DNA from: Acidimicrobiales bacterium
Lineage (GTDB): Bacteria; Actinomycetota; Acidimicrobiia; Acidimicrobiales; RAAP-2
Length of the DNA stretch: 52,228 nt
Direction of reading: 5' to 3'
Assembly: GCA_030039755.1 (NCBI GenBank)
Contig: JASHUY010000025.1
Coordinates: 69,158 to 121,385, forward strand
In this document: positions 42,115-50,460 of the stretch, one piece after another
How positions within the stretch are numbered: the first letter of the stretch is position 1
How the letters are laid out: every line of letters starts with the position of its first letter
Translations under genes and position numbers: made by a program
Notes under the pieces: model-generated
Databases searched by the model: none
The model's input: only the letters and a program-made list of their open reading frames with translations
What the model was told of the DNA's origin: nothing

Positions 42115-43047
42115 ATGCCGCAGCGCGCGTCGCCGATCTCGCCGACGGGAGAGCAGTGGGTCATCGCGCACGGTCACCAGGAAGCCGTCGTCACCGAGGT
42201 CGGCGCGACGCTCCGGAGCTACACGTTCGGTGGGACCGACGTCGTGGACGGGTTCGGGGCTACCGAATGGAGCCATGCCGGCCGCGGCCAGGTGCTGGCG
42301 CCCTGGCCCAACCGCCTCGGTGACGGCAGGTACCGATGGAGGGGTGTGGACGCGCAGGCGGCGCTCGACGAGCCTGCGCTCGGGAACGCCATCCACGGAC
42401 TGGTGCGATGGCTCCCGTGGCGTCTCGAGGCGAATGCGCAGAACGTCGTCGCGCTGCGCTGCACGATCCGGCCGACTCCGGGCTATCCCTGGTCGCTGGA
42501 GCTCCGCTGCGAGTACCGGCTCCGCCGCGACGGGCTCGTGGTCACGACCCGGGCGGCCTGCGCCGGCGAGTCGGCGGCGCCCTTCGGGATCGGGTTCCAC
42601 CCGTACCTCACCGCGGGAACGGAGCGGGTCGACACCGCCTCCCTCCTCCTGCCCGCCGGACGCCGGCTGGTCCTCGACGCACGCAGCCTGCCGACCGGCG
42701 AGATCCGGGACGTGGCCGGGACGGAGCTGGACTTCACGGCCGGGAGGATCGTCGGGCCCACGCAGCTGGACACGCCGTTCACCGACTTGCGCCGGGGGAC
42801 GGACGGCATCGCGCGCGCCGGCCTCGAAGATCCCGTGACGGGCAGGGGCGTCGAGCTCTGGGTCGACGACCGGTTCCGCTACCTCATGTGCTTCACCGGC
42901 GACACGCTCGAGGCCGAGCACCGCAGGCGCGCCGTGGCGATCGAGCCCATGACGTGCCCGCCGGACGCGTTCCGTTCGGGGAAGGACCTCATCGAGCTCG
43001 AGCCCGGCGAGAGCTGGGAGGGGAGCTGGGGAATGCGCCCGCACTGA
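42115..43047 (+). CDS. aldose 1-epimerase (galactose mutarotase family)
   Basis: The 310-residue enzyme belongs to the galactose mutarotase-like family that interconverts alpha and beta anomers. Marks are EVGATLRSYTFGGTDVVDGF, RGQVLAPWPNRLGDGRYRWR (the sugar-binding PNR motif), NAIHGLVRWLPW (first catalytic His), FGIGFHPYLTAG (second His) and the C-terminal AIEPMTCPPDAFRSGKDLIE, carrying the catalytic Glu. ATG 42115 has GGGGAGGAGG upstream. It stands divergent to surE, with no sugar genes nearby, so the natural substrate is open. Confidence 0.92.
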   Translation: MPQRASPISPTGEQWVIAHGHQEAVVTEVGATLRSYTFGGTDVVDGFGATEWSHAGRGQVLAPWPNRLGDGRYRWRGVDAQAALDEPALGNAIHGLVRWLPWRLEANAQNVVALRCTIRPTPGYPWSLELRCEYRLRRDGLVVTTRAACAGESAAPFGIGFHPYLTAGTERVDTASLLLPAGRRLVLDARSLPTGEIRDVAGTELDFTAGRIVGPTQLDTPFTDLRRGTDGIARAGLEDPVTGRGVELWVDDRFRYLMCFTGDTLEAEHRRRAVAIEPMTCPPDAFRSGKDLIELEPGESWEGSWGMRPH

Positions 43048-43065
43048 CCATCGCGTGCGGCGAGG

Positions 43066-44052
43066 TCAGGGTCGCAACATCCAACGCAGCGCGCCGCAAA
43101 AGGCACGCGCGAACGGGGCGACGATCACGTCGTCGACGAGTGGCGGGGCGGGAATTCCGAGCTCGTCGCGCGCCCAGCGCGGGACGACCGTGAGCGCCGC
43201 GGCGACGATGCCCGCGTACACGACGCGGTCGTTCGGCTTGCGAGCTACGCCGCGCAACAGGAAATCGCGGGCTTCGATCGCCTGGGGACCGGCGTAGAGC
43301 TCCGGCCTGATGCGCTTGAAGTACGCCTCCACCTCGTCCATGGTCTCCGGCACCCAACGCGCGCCGAGCGAGCGGGCCACCACCCCCGTCTCCTGCAGGT
43401 ACCGGTCCCGTTCGTCGGCACGGAAGCGATGCGGCCCGTAGCGCTCGGCTGCGGCGAGGAAGCTCGACATCTCCGCGACGTGCACCCACGTCAAGAGCTC
43501 AGGGTCGTTGGCCGAGTACCTGCGGCCGTCCGGGGCGCGCCCGTGCACACGCCGGTGCACCTCCCGGACGTCCTCGATCGCCCGGGCCGCCTGGTCGACC
43601 GTTCCGAAGGTCGTCGCGCCGACGAAGTTGGCCGTACGTCGCAGCCGCCCCATCGCATCCTCTTGGTAGTTCGAGTGGTCGGCGACCCCGGCCATCGCAA
43701 GGGGATGAAGGGTCTGGAGCAGCAAGGCCGCGAGGCCCCCGACGACCATCGAGGGGAGGTCGCCGTGAACGCGTCGTGCCATACCGCCGGGCGGGAGGAA
43801 CGCGTCACCCACGCGCTCCGCGCGTGGCGGCGGCTCTGCGGGCACCCCGAGCGAGCGGCGGATGCTGCGCCGGATGTCGGCTCGTACCGGTGCGATGACG
43901 CGCGCCCCGGCGTCGAAGGGCAATCGCAGCGGTGCGGTGAGCATCTGCGCCGCCATGGCGGCCACCTCGGCCGGGTCGAGCGCGGTGTCGCCGCCGCGAC
44001 GCCCGCCGCAAGGCTCGCCGCGACGTTCGGGGGCTCTCGGGGAATCGTGCAC
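43066..44052 (-). CDS. MpaB-like oxygenase domain protein (DUF2236)
   Basis: The 328-residue protein shows the rubber-oxygenase/MpaB (DUF2236) pattern: VHGDLPSMVVGGLAALLLQT followed by LHPLAMAGVADHS, FVGATTFGTVDQAARAIEDV, the central HRRVHG motif, YSANDPELLTWVHVAEMSSF, and ARKPNDRVVYAGIVAAALTV. Conserved histidines in these blocks are thought to bind a heme-type iron. Members are widespread in actinobacteria and usually uncharacterised. GTG 44052 lies 9 nt after TAGACT on the minus strand. It converges on the epimerase gene. Confidence 0.82.
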   Translation of the reverse strand: MHDSPRAPERRGEPCGGRRGGDTALDPAEVAAMAAQMLTAPLRLPFDAGARVIAPVRADIRRSIRRSLGVPAEPPPRAERVGDAFLPPGGMARRVHGDLPSMVVGGLAALLLQTLHPLAMAGVADHSNYQEDAMGRLRRTANFVGATTFGTVDQAARAIEDVREVHRRVHGRAPDGRRYSANDPELLTWVHVAEMSSFLAAAERYGPHRFRADERDRYLQETGVVARSLGARWVPETMDEVEAYFKRIRPELYAGPQAIEARDFLLRGVARKPNDRVVYAGIVAAALTVVPRWARDELGIPAPPLVDDVIVAPFARAFCGALRWMLRP

Positions 44053-44171
44053 GGGACGAGCAGTCTAGGTCCGCGCGTATCCCGCAGAACGTGCCGCGTG
44101 CACCCACGTCGCGGTCCTGCGCGATGCAGGGGTCTTGTTCGAAAGGTTCGTGCCGATCTCCCGCGTGCGGA

Positions 44172-44909
44172 TCAACCGAGGCGGAAGATCGCCAGGGCGG
44201 CGGCAAGAAGCACGGACGCCCAGGTGAGGGTGCGCAGGCCGCGTTCGAGCGGTGCCAACAGACCCTCGCGATCGATGCGGCTCTCGGAGCCGTCGCCGAG
44301 CAGCACGGCACCGTGCACCTCGACGACACGGCGCCGCAGCAGGCGGGCCGGGGTGCTGAGCGAGCGCTGCGCCAGGGAGAGCGCGGTTGCGCCGGCCGCG
44401 GCGAGCACCGCACTCCAGGACAGGTCCCCTGCCTGTGCGACGTACGCCGTGAGCACGGGAAAGGCCCCCCAGGAGAGGGCGAAGCCCAGATCGGTGTGGA
44501 ACACGCCTCCGAACAGGTCCGCGTTGTAGGCGGCGACGAGCAGCGGGCCCACGACGAGGAAGGGCACGAGGACCACGCCCACCTCGAGGACCCCGAAAAC
44601 TCCGAGGGCGAGCGCGCCTGAAAGACCCGCGCCGAACGCGGTCAGGAGCGCCCAGTCGGGGATGCCCGTCCGCAAGGGCCGGTCCTGCACCTCGTCGTAC
44701 GCGTGGGCGGCGACGCCCACGGCGAGGAAGAAGGCGATGAGCGTCGCCAGCAGCCGGCTGAGCATCACGGCCGGCGCGAGGCAGGCGCCCACCACGACGT
44801 AGGAGAGGTGCCATGCGGTGTACGGGGGGTGCAGCACCGTCCACCAGTCGCGTAGACGCCCTGGACGCGCGGCGTAGAACGCCGGCCGCGTCCTGTCCTC
44901 CTGGGTCAC
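44172..44909 (-). CDS. UbiA-prenyltransferase-like integral membrane protein
   Basis: The 245-residue protein has about six to seven hydrophobic segments. After a basic start come HPPYTAWHLSYVVVGACLAP, then VGVAAHAYDEVQDRPLRTGI, which resembles the DxxxD prenyl-diphosphate-binding loop of UbiA proteins in reduced form. The second Asp-rich loop is not obvious. GTG 44909 overlaps the UbiE-like stop by 4 nt (GTGA), so the two are coupled. With a quinone methyltransferase partner, a role in menaquinone or lipid prenylation is plausible, but the degenerate motif leaves this open. Confidence 0.6.
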   Translation of the reverse strand: MTQEDRTRPAFYAARPGRLRDWWTVLHPPYTAWHLSYVVVGACLAPAVMLSRLLATLIAFFLAVGVAAHAYDEVQDRPLRTGIPDWALLTAFGAGLSGALALGVFGVLEVGVVLVPFLVVGPLLVAAYNADLFGGVFHTDLGFALSWGAFPVLTAYVAQAGDLSWSAVLAAAGATALSLAQRSLSTPARLLRRRVVEVHGAVLLGDGSESRIDREGLLAPLERGLRTLTWASVLLAAALAIFRLG

Positions 44910-45685
44910 TTCCGGCGGCCCCACATGACGAGCCCGCCCCCGAGACTCATCCGTCGAACCGTCACCTCCCCGATGCCGGCGCGCTCCCATGCACCGACCG
45001 TCCAATCGAGGGGATAGCGCCGGTAGTGCTCGGTGATGCTCGGACCGAGGAAGCGCCCGACGCGGTACCAGGGCCCGCCTCCGGTCACGAGGCCGGCGAG
45101 GGGCAGCACCGCCCGGGTGTAGAGCCTCCAGAGCGCCTGCCAGAACGCCGACTCCGGGACCGCGAATTCGAGGTTCGCGACCACCCCGCCGGGACGGACC
45201 ACCCGGGCGAGCTCCGAGAGCGTCGTCTCGGGGTCGTCCACGTAGCGGAGCAGGTACGTGAAGCTCAGCGCGTCGACGGAGGCGTCGGCGAGCGGCAGCT
45301 GCTCGCCCCTGGCGACCGCCAGCGCGACCACGGTGCTCTTCGCAGCCCCAGGTGCCGGCGATCTGGCGACGAGGGGGCTTTGCGCGTCGCCCGCCGCCCT
45401 CACGTTCTGAAGCCCCCGCCGGGCCATTCCCTCGTCGAGATCGAACCCGACAACGTCTGCGCCGAGGCGCGCGCGAAGCGCCAGTGCCACTCCGGCCGTC
45501 CCGGTCGCGACGTCCGCGACGAGCCGTGGCTCTCCGGCGGCGACGGCGTCGACCAGGGCCGCCCGCCAGCGACGGTTCTGCCAGAAGGACAACCACTCCG
45601 CAAGGCGGTCGTATTGGTCGGGGAGTCCCCGGAACACCCGCCGTGCGACTCGGTTTCCGGCACCCGGCGTTGGCGCGGACCGCAC
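44906..45685 (-). CDS. UbiE/MenG-like SAM-dependent methyltransferase
   Basis: This 259-residue class I methyltransferase has motif I LVADVATGTAGVALALRARL, an acidic loop in DVVGFDLDEGMARRG, and motif II/III text DALSFTYLLRYVDDPETTLS and LARVVRPGGVVANLEFAVPE. The closing ITEHYRRYPLDWTVGAWERA is like demethylmenaquinone/ubiquinone methyltransferases (UbiE/MenG), including the SITEHYRxYP wording. It likely performs the last methylation of a quinone. It is cotranscribed with the UbiA-like membrane protein. GTG 45685 is the longest start; a later GTG is possible. Confidence 0.82.
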   Translation of the reverse strand: MRSAPTPGAGNRVARRVFRGLPDQYDRLAEWLSFWQNRRWRAALVDAVAAGEPRLVADVATGTAGVALALRARLGADVVGFDLDEGMARRGLQNVRAAGDAQSPLVARSPAPGAAKSTVVALAVARGEQLPLADASVDALSFTYLLRYVDDPETTLSELARVVRPGGVVANLEFAVPESAFWQALWRLYTRAVLPLAGLVTGGGPWYRVGRFLGPSITEHYRRYPLDWTVGAWERAGIGEVTVRRMSLGGGLVMWGRRK

Positions 45686-45769
45686 GCTACGACGATTTCA
45701 CACATCGAGGTGTCGGGCCAGTGGCCGGCAACCGGCCGGTGGGAGGGCGCCTGCCCTAGGGTGCAGACG

Positions 45770-46099
45770 GTGCCCAGAGCGCTCGCTGCGACCCATGGCG
45801 TGACCGAGGCGAGGCCGGACGTCGCCGAGCGACGGGAAGAAGAAGGCGACGTCGAGGGCTCGGTCGCCGAGCCTTACAACGTCCTGCTGTGGAACGACCC
45901 GATCACGTTGATGGAGGTCGTGGTGCGCGTGCTGAGAAAGGTGTTCGGCTACGACACGGAGAAGGCGGAGCTGCTGATGCTGACGGCGCACAACGAAGGG
46001 AAGGTCGTCGTGTGGACCGGCGAACGCGACCGAGCCGTCCGCTACTGCCTCGAGCTCGGGATCAACGGACTGCAGTCCACGGTCGCCCCGGCCGCGTGA
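45770..46099 (+). CDS. clpS: ATP-dependent Clp protease adaptor ClpS
   Basis: The 109-residue adaptor delivers N-degron substrates to ClpAP/ClpCP. The core has YNVLLWNDPITLMEVVVRVL (the conserved N-D hydrogen-bonding pair), LRKVFGYDTEKAELLMLTAH with the helix carrying the conserved His, and KVVVWTGERDRAVRYCLELG. An extra acidic N-terminus of about 30 residues precedes it. GTG 45770 lies 7 nt after TAGGGT (45757-45762), a leaderless pattern. The next gene overlaps by 4 nt and is the usual actinobacterial partner DUF2017. Confidence 0.93.
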   Translation: MPRALAATHGVTEARPDVAERREEEGDVEGSVAEPYNVLLWNDPITLMEVVVRVLRKVFGYDTEKAELLMLTAHNEGKVVVWTGERDRAVRYCLELGINGLQSTVAPAA

Positions 46100-46560
46100 C
46101 CCGGTCCCGGCGCCAAGAGCCGTTCCGCAGGCTGGAGGACGGTCGCATCGCCGTGAGCCTCCCTGACGGTGTCCGGGACTTCGTCTCCTCGGCTGCCGAG
46201 CACCTGTGTGAGACCTCTGCGTCGCCGGGCTCTCCGGGCTTCGGGGGGGTGTTCAGCCCGATCGACGAAAGCAGCGCCGTCGACGATCCGGCCTACGTGC
46301 TGGCGCGCCAGCTCGCGGTCGACGAGGTCGTCTCCGTGGTGTCGGCGAGCGTCCCGAAGGACGTGATCGAGCCCGCTGAGGCAGAGGCGTGGCTGAAGCT
46401 CCTCGGGATGACCTTGTCGCGCCGGGCCGCCGAGCTCGGGGTCCGGACCGAGGACGACAGGGCAGCGCTCGGTGCTCGGGACGAAGCCTTCCTCCGTCTC
46501 GTCTACGCGCTCCAGGCGGGCCTCATCGGCGCGATGGACGGCGAACCCGGACGCGCGTGA
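46096..46560 (+). CDS. DUF2017-family protein (ClpS-associated)
   Basis: The 154-residue protein follows clpS with a GTGA overlap. It matches the DUF2017 family that is nearly always next to clpS in actinobacteria: EPFRRLEDGRIAVSLPDGVR at the start, DDPAYVLARQLAVDEVVSVV in the middle, and VIEPAEAEAWLKLLGMTLSR toward the end. It is helical, with no membrane span. Function is unknown; the tight coupling suggests a role in Clp-dependent proteolysis or its control. Confidence 0.82.
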   Translation: MTRSRRQEPFRRLEDGRIAVSLPDGVRDFVSSAAEHLCETSASPGSPGFGGVFSPIDESSAVDDPAYVLARQLAVDEVVSVVSASVPKDVIEPAEAEAWLKLLGMTLSRRAAELGVRTEDDRAALGARDEAFLRLVYALQAGLIGAMDGEPGRA

Positions 46561-46569
46561 GCCGACCGG

Positions 46570-46914
46570 TCAGGCCCCGCCCTCTCGAGCCTCCTCTGCG
46601 GTGAGCTCGGCCGCGGGGTCGGCTTCCAGGCGGTCGTCGGGTATCGGCAGGCCGCTTCGGACGGAGCGCCCGTAGGTGCCGTCCTCGAGCCGTCGCTCGG
46701 CGCGCGCGATCGCGCCCAACCGGTCTTTCAGCTGCGCGGCGATGGCGTCGTCCCGCTCTTCGTCGGTGAACGCGGACGCCGGGTCCGCAATGTCGACCGC
46801 CTGCTCGTCGGCGGAGGACCGGTCCTCCTGCGCGGCGCCGGTGGTCTCTCCGAGCAGCTCCTGAACCCGGGCACGCTCGGCTCGAAGGAGGGCTCGGGCC
46901 CGCACGTCGTCCAT
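46570..46914 (-). CDS. DksA/TraR-like protein lacking zinc-finger cysteines
   Basis: The 114-residue protein has the coiled-coil plus finger layout of TraR/DksA proteins. RARALLRAERARVQELLGET and IAAQLKDRLGAIARAERRLE form the hairpin, and GTYGRSVRSGLPIPDDRLEA matches the family finger GTYGxCxxCGxxIPxxRLEA. The finger cysteines are replaced by Ser (RSVRSG), and the second pair is absent (PAAELTAEE). Without zinc the tail is probably held by other contacts, and the protein may still enter the RNA polymerase secondary channel. It starts at ATG 46914, with GGGAGG upstream; GTG 46917 is an alternative. Confidence 0.78.
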   Translation of the reverse strand: MDDVRARALLRAERARVQELLGETTGAAQEDRSSADEQAVDIADPASAFTDEERDDAIAAQLKDRLGAIARAERRLEDGTYGRSVRSGLPIPDDRLEADPAAELTAEEAREGGA

Positions 46915-47134
46915 CACACCTCCCTACCGAAGGGGTCTCCCAAAGGGCTGACGCGGGTCCGCAACGTAGCACGGGCGATGGTCGTCGCGGCCGTTGCGAT
47001 CCCTTGCGGACGTCACGTGACGCAGGAAGATGGCCGGTGCGTCTCCGACCGCGACGTCGAGTTGGCACGCCGGATCAGTCGGCTCGCGAGGGAAAGCGGA
47101 TTCGCGGCTGACCCTCGGGCCGGCCATGACGAGC

Positions 47135-47173
47135 TCGCGGGAGGGTAGCGTCGCGGGAGGGTAGCGTCGCGGG
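47135..47173 (+). promoter_or_regulatory. tandem 16-bp duplication carrying two -10 boxes
   Basis: TCGCGGGAGGGTAGCG occurs at 47135-47150 and again at 47151-47166, with a partial third copy. Each unit creates a TAGCGT box (47146-47151 and 47162-47167). The second lies 8 nt before GTG 47176, the usual leaderless spacing in this genome. Confidence 0.55.
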
Positions 47174-47175
47174 TA

Positions 47176-47556
47176 GTGGAGGTGCAGCGGGTGAGGAGCG
47201 GTTCACCCTTCGAGCCGCGGTTCGGTTTCTGTCGCGCGCTGCGTGTCGGCGACCGCGTGCTCGTGGCCGGCACCGCCCCCATCTGGCCCGACGGGAGCGT
47301 CGACCCCGACCCGGCGGCGCAGATGCGTCGCTGCCTCGAGATCGTGCGGACGGCTCTCGCCGAGCTCGAGGCGTCGATCGACGACGTGGTTCGCACGAGG
47401 ATGTTCCTGGTCGACTCGGCCGACGCCGCCGCGGTCGGCGCCGTCCACGGTGAGGTCTTCGCCCTCCGACCTCCCGTCGCCACCATGGTGGTGGTCGCTT
47501 CTCTTCTCGATCCCCGTTGGCGGGTCGAGATCGAGGTGGACGCCCTCGTCCGCTGA
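47176..47556 (+). CDS. RidA-family protein
   Basis: The 126-residue protein fits the YjgF/YER057c/UK114 (RidA) fold of small trimeric enamine/imine deaminases: FCRALRVGDRVLVAGTAPIW, AAQMRRCLEIVRTALAELEA, DDVVRTRMFLVDSADAAAVG and PPVATMVVVASLLDPRWRVE, whose closing Glu is conserved. The typical substrate-binding Arg is visible in VVRTRMFL. It protects against reactive enamines from amino-acid metabolism. GTG 47176 follows a duplicated -10 box. Confidence 0.88.
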   Translation: MEVQRVRSGSPFEPRFGFCRALRVGDRVLVAGTAPIWPDGSVDPDPAAQMRRCLEIVRTALAELEASIDDVVRTRMFLVDSADAAAVGAVHGEVFALRPPVATMVVVASLLDPRWRVEIEVDALVR

Positions 47557-47702
47557 TGGTTCGTGCATCGTGACGCGAGGCGGCCCGCGGTCTTCGCCTC
47601 GTTGCAGGGCTATACGGTGGGCGCGACAGGGGCGGGCGACTCCCTGAACGTGGTCGGGCTGTTGCCGCTCGGGGTGCGAGGTGCAGCTGCGGGAGGGTGC
47701 GC

Positions 47703-49424
47703 GTGCAGGTGACTCATCCGGACGCGCCTCACGCGGGCACCGCTCGTCGCGGTCGAGCCCGCACCGGGCGCGGTCGAGCGGGCGGGGTGGGTGCACTGTT
47801 CGCGGTATGCCTCGTGGTCACGTTCGCGAACTTCGCGGTGTGGTCGCTCGCGACGCCGCTCTTCGCCTCACCCGACGAACAGGCCCACGTGGTGCGCGCC
47901 GCCGGGGTGGTACGCGGGCAGTTCGTCGGCGTCACACTCTACGGCCCGGGGAGCCCGTACACCGGCGTCACGGTGCCGAAGGTGTTCGCGTCGGGCGATA
48001 CGTATCCCAAGTGCTTCCACTTCCACCCGACCGTCCCCGCGTCCTGCGCGCCACCTCTCACAACGTCGACGAGGACGGTGCGCACCTACACCTACGTCGG
48101 GCGGTACCCCCCGCTCTACTACGCGATCGTCGGCCTGCCGTCCCTCGCCTTCGTGTCGAAGACCGGCATCTACCTCATGCGGCTCGCAAGCGCTCTTCTG
48201 AACGCGCTCTTGGTCTCGCTCGCCCTGCTCGCGGTCGTGCTGTGGTCGCGCAGGAAGCTGCTCCTCGTGGGGGTGATGGTCGCGGCGACGCCGATGGTGT
48301 GGTTCCTCGGAGGGGTGGTCAATCCGAGCGGCCTCGAGATCTGCGCCGCCATCTGCATGTGGACGGCTGGGCTGGTGCTCGTCCTCGAGCACCCCGAGCG
48401 TCCGCCGCCGGGACTCGTGGCGGTGGTGGCGGTAGCCGCCGGGTTCCTCGTCCTCGCGCGCCCGATCTCGCCGTTGTGGGTCGCCTGCATCGCCGTCGTC
48501 CTGGGGCTCCTCGGGGGCAGGCGCGCGCTCCTGGGCGTGCTGCGGAGCCGTGCGGCACGTTGGTCGGCCCTTCCGCTCGCCGCCTGCGGCGCGTACGCCC
48601 TGTGGTGGATCGACGACGAGCACGCCTTGGACCTGTTGCCGGTCGGCGCGCACGTCGCGCCGGGCGACTCCGGCGTCCACCTGCTCGCGACGCTCTTCGA
48701 GCACACCGGGGGGTGGCTCCTCCAGGTGGTCGGGGTGTTCGGCTGGCTCGACACGAGGTCCCCGCTCCTCACGTACGTCCTCTGGTTCGCCGTCGTGGGT
48801 CTGCTCGTGGTCCTCGCGGCCTTGCGTGCCGGCGCCCGCGGCGCGGGGGTGCTCGCCCTCCTGCTCGCCGCGGTGGTCGTCGTGCCGATCGTCATCTCGT
48901 ACGGCGAGGCGCACCGTTTGGGCATCCTGTGGCAGGGCCGGTACACCCTGCCTCTCGCAGTGGGGGTGCCGCTCGTCTCCGTCGCGCTCCTCGCCGGTTC
49001 CACGTCGCTCGCGCCGTGGCGCCAGCGCGCCGCGGTCGTGCTTTCGGTCGGTATCGGCGTCGCGGACCTCGTCGCGTTCCTCGAGGCGCTCCGTCGTTAC
49101 GCGGTGGGCGTCAACGGGCCGATCGACTTCCTCGTGGGGAAGTGGCATCCTCCGCTCGGGTTGCTGGGCTCTGCCGTCGCGGGCTGCGTGTTGATCGTGT
49201 TGATGCTCGTGGGCGTCGTCTTCGAGGCTTGTAGGCCGCCTGTCACCGGGCCGCCGCAGGTCACCACCACGAAGCGTCAGTGGCGCTCGTCGCGCGGGCG
49301 GCACGCGCGGTCGGGGCGCTGGACTCCGGCGACTCGGCGCAGGGCCGAGCGGGCGTCCGCCGGCGAGAGCTCACCGAAGGTGCCGGGACCTCTTGGGGCG
49401 AACGCCTGGGACGGCACTCCGTAG
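47703..49424 (+). CDS. DUF2142-family polytopic membrane protein
   Basis: The 573-residue protein has about eleven to thirteen hydrophobic segments, a large extracytoplasmic first loop containing SLATPLFASPDEQAHVVRAA, and RYPPLYYAIVGLPSLAF, both typical of DUF2142. The family resembles GT-C-fold glycosyltransferases (Asp/Glu-containing first loop after TM1) and is often found near cell-surface polysaccharide genes, though no such genes are adjacent. GTG 47703 is preferred because GGGAGG lies 6 nt upstream; GTG 47697 is nearly on top of that site. The last 55 residues are basic, Ser/Arg-rich and probably disordered. Confidence 0.82.
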   Translation: MQVTHPDAPHAGTARRGRARTGRGRAGGVGALFAVCLVVTFANFAVWSLATPLFASPDEQAHVVRAAGVVRGQFVGVTLYGPGSPYTGVTVPKVFASGDTYPKCFHFHPTVPASCAPPLTTSTRTVRTYTYVGRYPPLYYAIVGLPSLAFVSKTGIYLMRLASALLNALLVSLALLAVVLWSRRKLLLVGVMVAATPMVWFLGGVVNPSGLEICAAICMWTAGLVLVLEHPERPPPGLVAVVAVAAGFLVLARPISPLWVACIAVVLGLLGGRRALLGVLRSRAARWSALPLAACGAYALWWIDDEHALDLLPVGAHVAPGDSGVHLLATLFEHTGGWLLQVVGVFGWLDTRSPLLTYVLWFAVVGLLVVLAALRAGARGAGVLALLLAAVVVVPIVISYGEAHRLGILWQGRYTLPLAVGVPLVSVALLAGSTSLAPWRQRAAVVLSVGIGVADLVAFLEALRRYAVGVNGPIDFLVGKWHPPLGLLGSAVAGCVLIVLMLVGVVFEACRPPVTGPPQVTTTKRQWRSSRGRHARSGRWTPATRRRAERASAGESSPKVPGPLGANAWDGTP

Positions 49425-49494
49425 CCGCCGACTCGGGTCCTCCACGCCCGGCAGGCGCAGGCCGTCTCCTGGCCCCGTCCCTAGAGTTGGGGCG

Positions 49495-50460
49495 GTGAGC
49501 GACCCCGAGGCGCGCAGGACGGCCCGGTTGGCCGAGGAGCTCGAGGAAAGCGGCCTTCCGCCCGAGTCCGACGAGCGGCTACGGGGACTTCTTCTCGAGG
49601 AGGTCGATCGAGCTCTCAGGCCGCCCGTGCACGAGCGTCATGTGCCGAGCAGCGGCGCCATCGTCGAGCCCCGGGCCTCCCCCGGCACATGGACGGTCGA
49701 AACCCAGCTGGACATCTCGCACGTGCCCATCGGCGACATGTCACTGGCCCTGGACGACGTTCGACGTTACGTGGACGGGTTGTCCAGCTGGCTGGTGCGG
49801 ACGACCGGGCCCGGCCAGGACGAGTTCCTCCTCTTCGACCGGCCCGCAGGGTCCGAGCGCGACCTCGTCGTCCTTGCAGAGGCCATGGAGGGGTGCGTGG
49901 TGCAGCGCCATCCGGCGGGGCCGGTGCGCATCGTCGGTCCGTTCGGCGTGCTTCGGTGGGAGGGGCTCCGCTGGCACCACGAGCCGCCGATCACCACGTG
50001 GCTCGACGCACTGAGCGTGGACGGCCACACCGGCGACATCGAGGTGCTCGAAGCGCTGCTTCGCATGTCCGTCCACGACCTCGGGGCACTCGGCATCGGG
50101 GCCTTGCTCATCTACCGGCTCGACTCCGATCATGCGCCGCGCATCGAGGAGCGCCTCTCGCCGCCGCCACCGCTCTGCGTGCGCAAGGCGACGCACCTGG
50201 CCCCCCTGCGCCACGCCCTCTCCCAGGTGGACGGGGCCGCCATCTTCGACGAGGACGGAATTCTCCGCAGCATCGGCGTCGAACTTCTCCCGAACACCGA
50301 GGGTGACCGGTTGCTGCCGCCGTGGCGAGGTACGCGCCACACGGCCGGCTTGCGCTACAGCGACGAAGACCCGGCTTCCGTGGTGATCGTGGTCAGTGAG
50401 GACGGTCCCGTGACGGTGATCCGCAAGGGAGCTCCGATCGCGCGAGCCCCGGGCAGCTGA
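49495..50460 (+). CDS. DisA_N (diadenylate cyclase-like) domain protein with altered RHR motif
   Basis: The 321-residue protein has an N-terminal half of unknown family (LDISHVPIGDMSLALDDVRR) and a C-terminal DAC domain (about residues 175-310): DGHTGDIEVLEALLRMSVHD, LGALGIGALLIYRLD, then the DGA motif in VDGAAIFDEDGILRSIGVEL, and GTRHTAGLRYSDEDPASVVI in place of GTRHR. Active c-di-AMP synthases use DGA and RHR; here RHR reads RHT, so activity is uncertain. It may bind nucleotide or make another product. GTG 49495 lies 7 nt after TAGAGT (49482-49487). No membrane segments are present, unlike CdaA, and no DisA helix-hairpin-helix follows. Confidence 0.8.
   Translation: MSDPEARRTARLAEELEESGLPPESDERLRGLLLEEVDRALRPPVHERHVPSSGAIVEPRASPGTWTVETQLDISHVPIGDMSLALDDVRRYVDGLSSWLVRTTGPGQDEFLLFDRPAGSERDLVVLAEAMEGCVVQRHPAGPVRIVGPFGVLRWEGLRWHHEPPITTWLDALSVDGHTGDIEVLEALLRMSVHDLGALGIGALLIYRLDSDHAPRIEERLSPPPPLCVRKATHLAPLRHALSQVDGAAIFDEDGILRSIGVELLPNTEGDRLLPPWRGTRHTAGLRYSDEDPASVVIVVSEDGPVTVIRKGAPIARAPGS

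Noticed and set aside
42067-43044. N-terminal extension of surE across the epimerase gene
   Set aside because: The SurE fold begins at VRVLVTNDDG; the extension is antisense to a complete epimerase gene.
46924-47127. Minus-strand 67-codon frame between the DksA-like and RidA genes
   Set aside because: No ribosome site, no family resemblance and unremarkable composition.
47868-49304. A minus-strand open frame of 478 codons opposite the DUF2142 gene
   Set aside because: His/Glu/Arg-rich antisense of a polytopic membrane protein.
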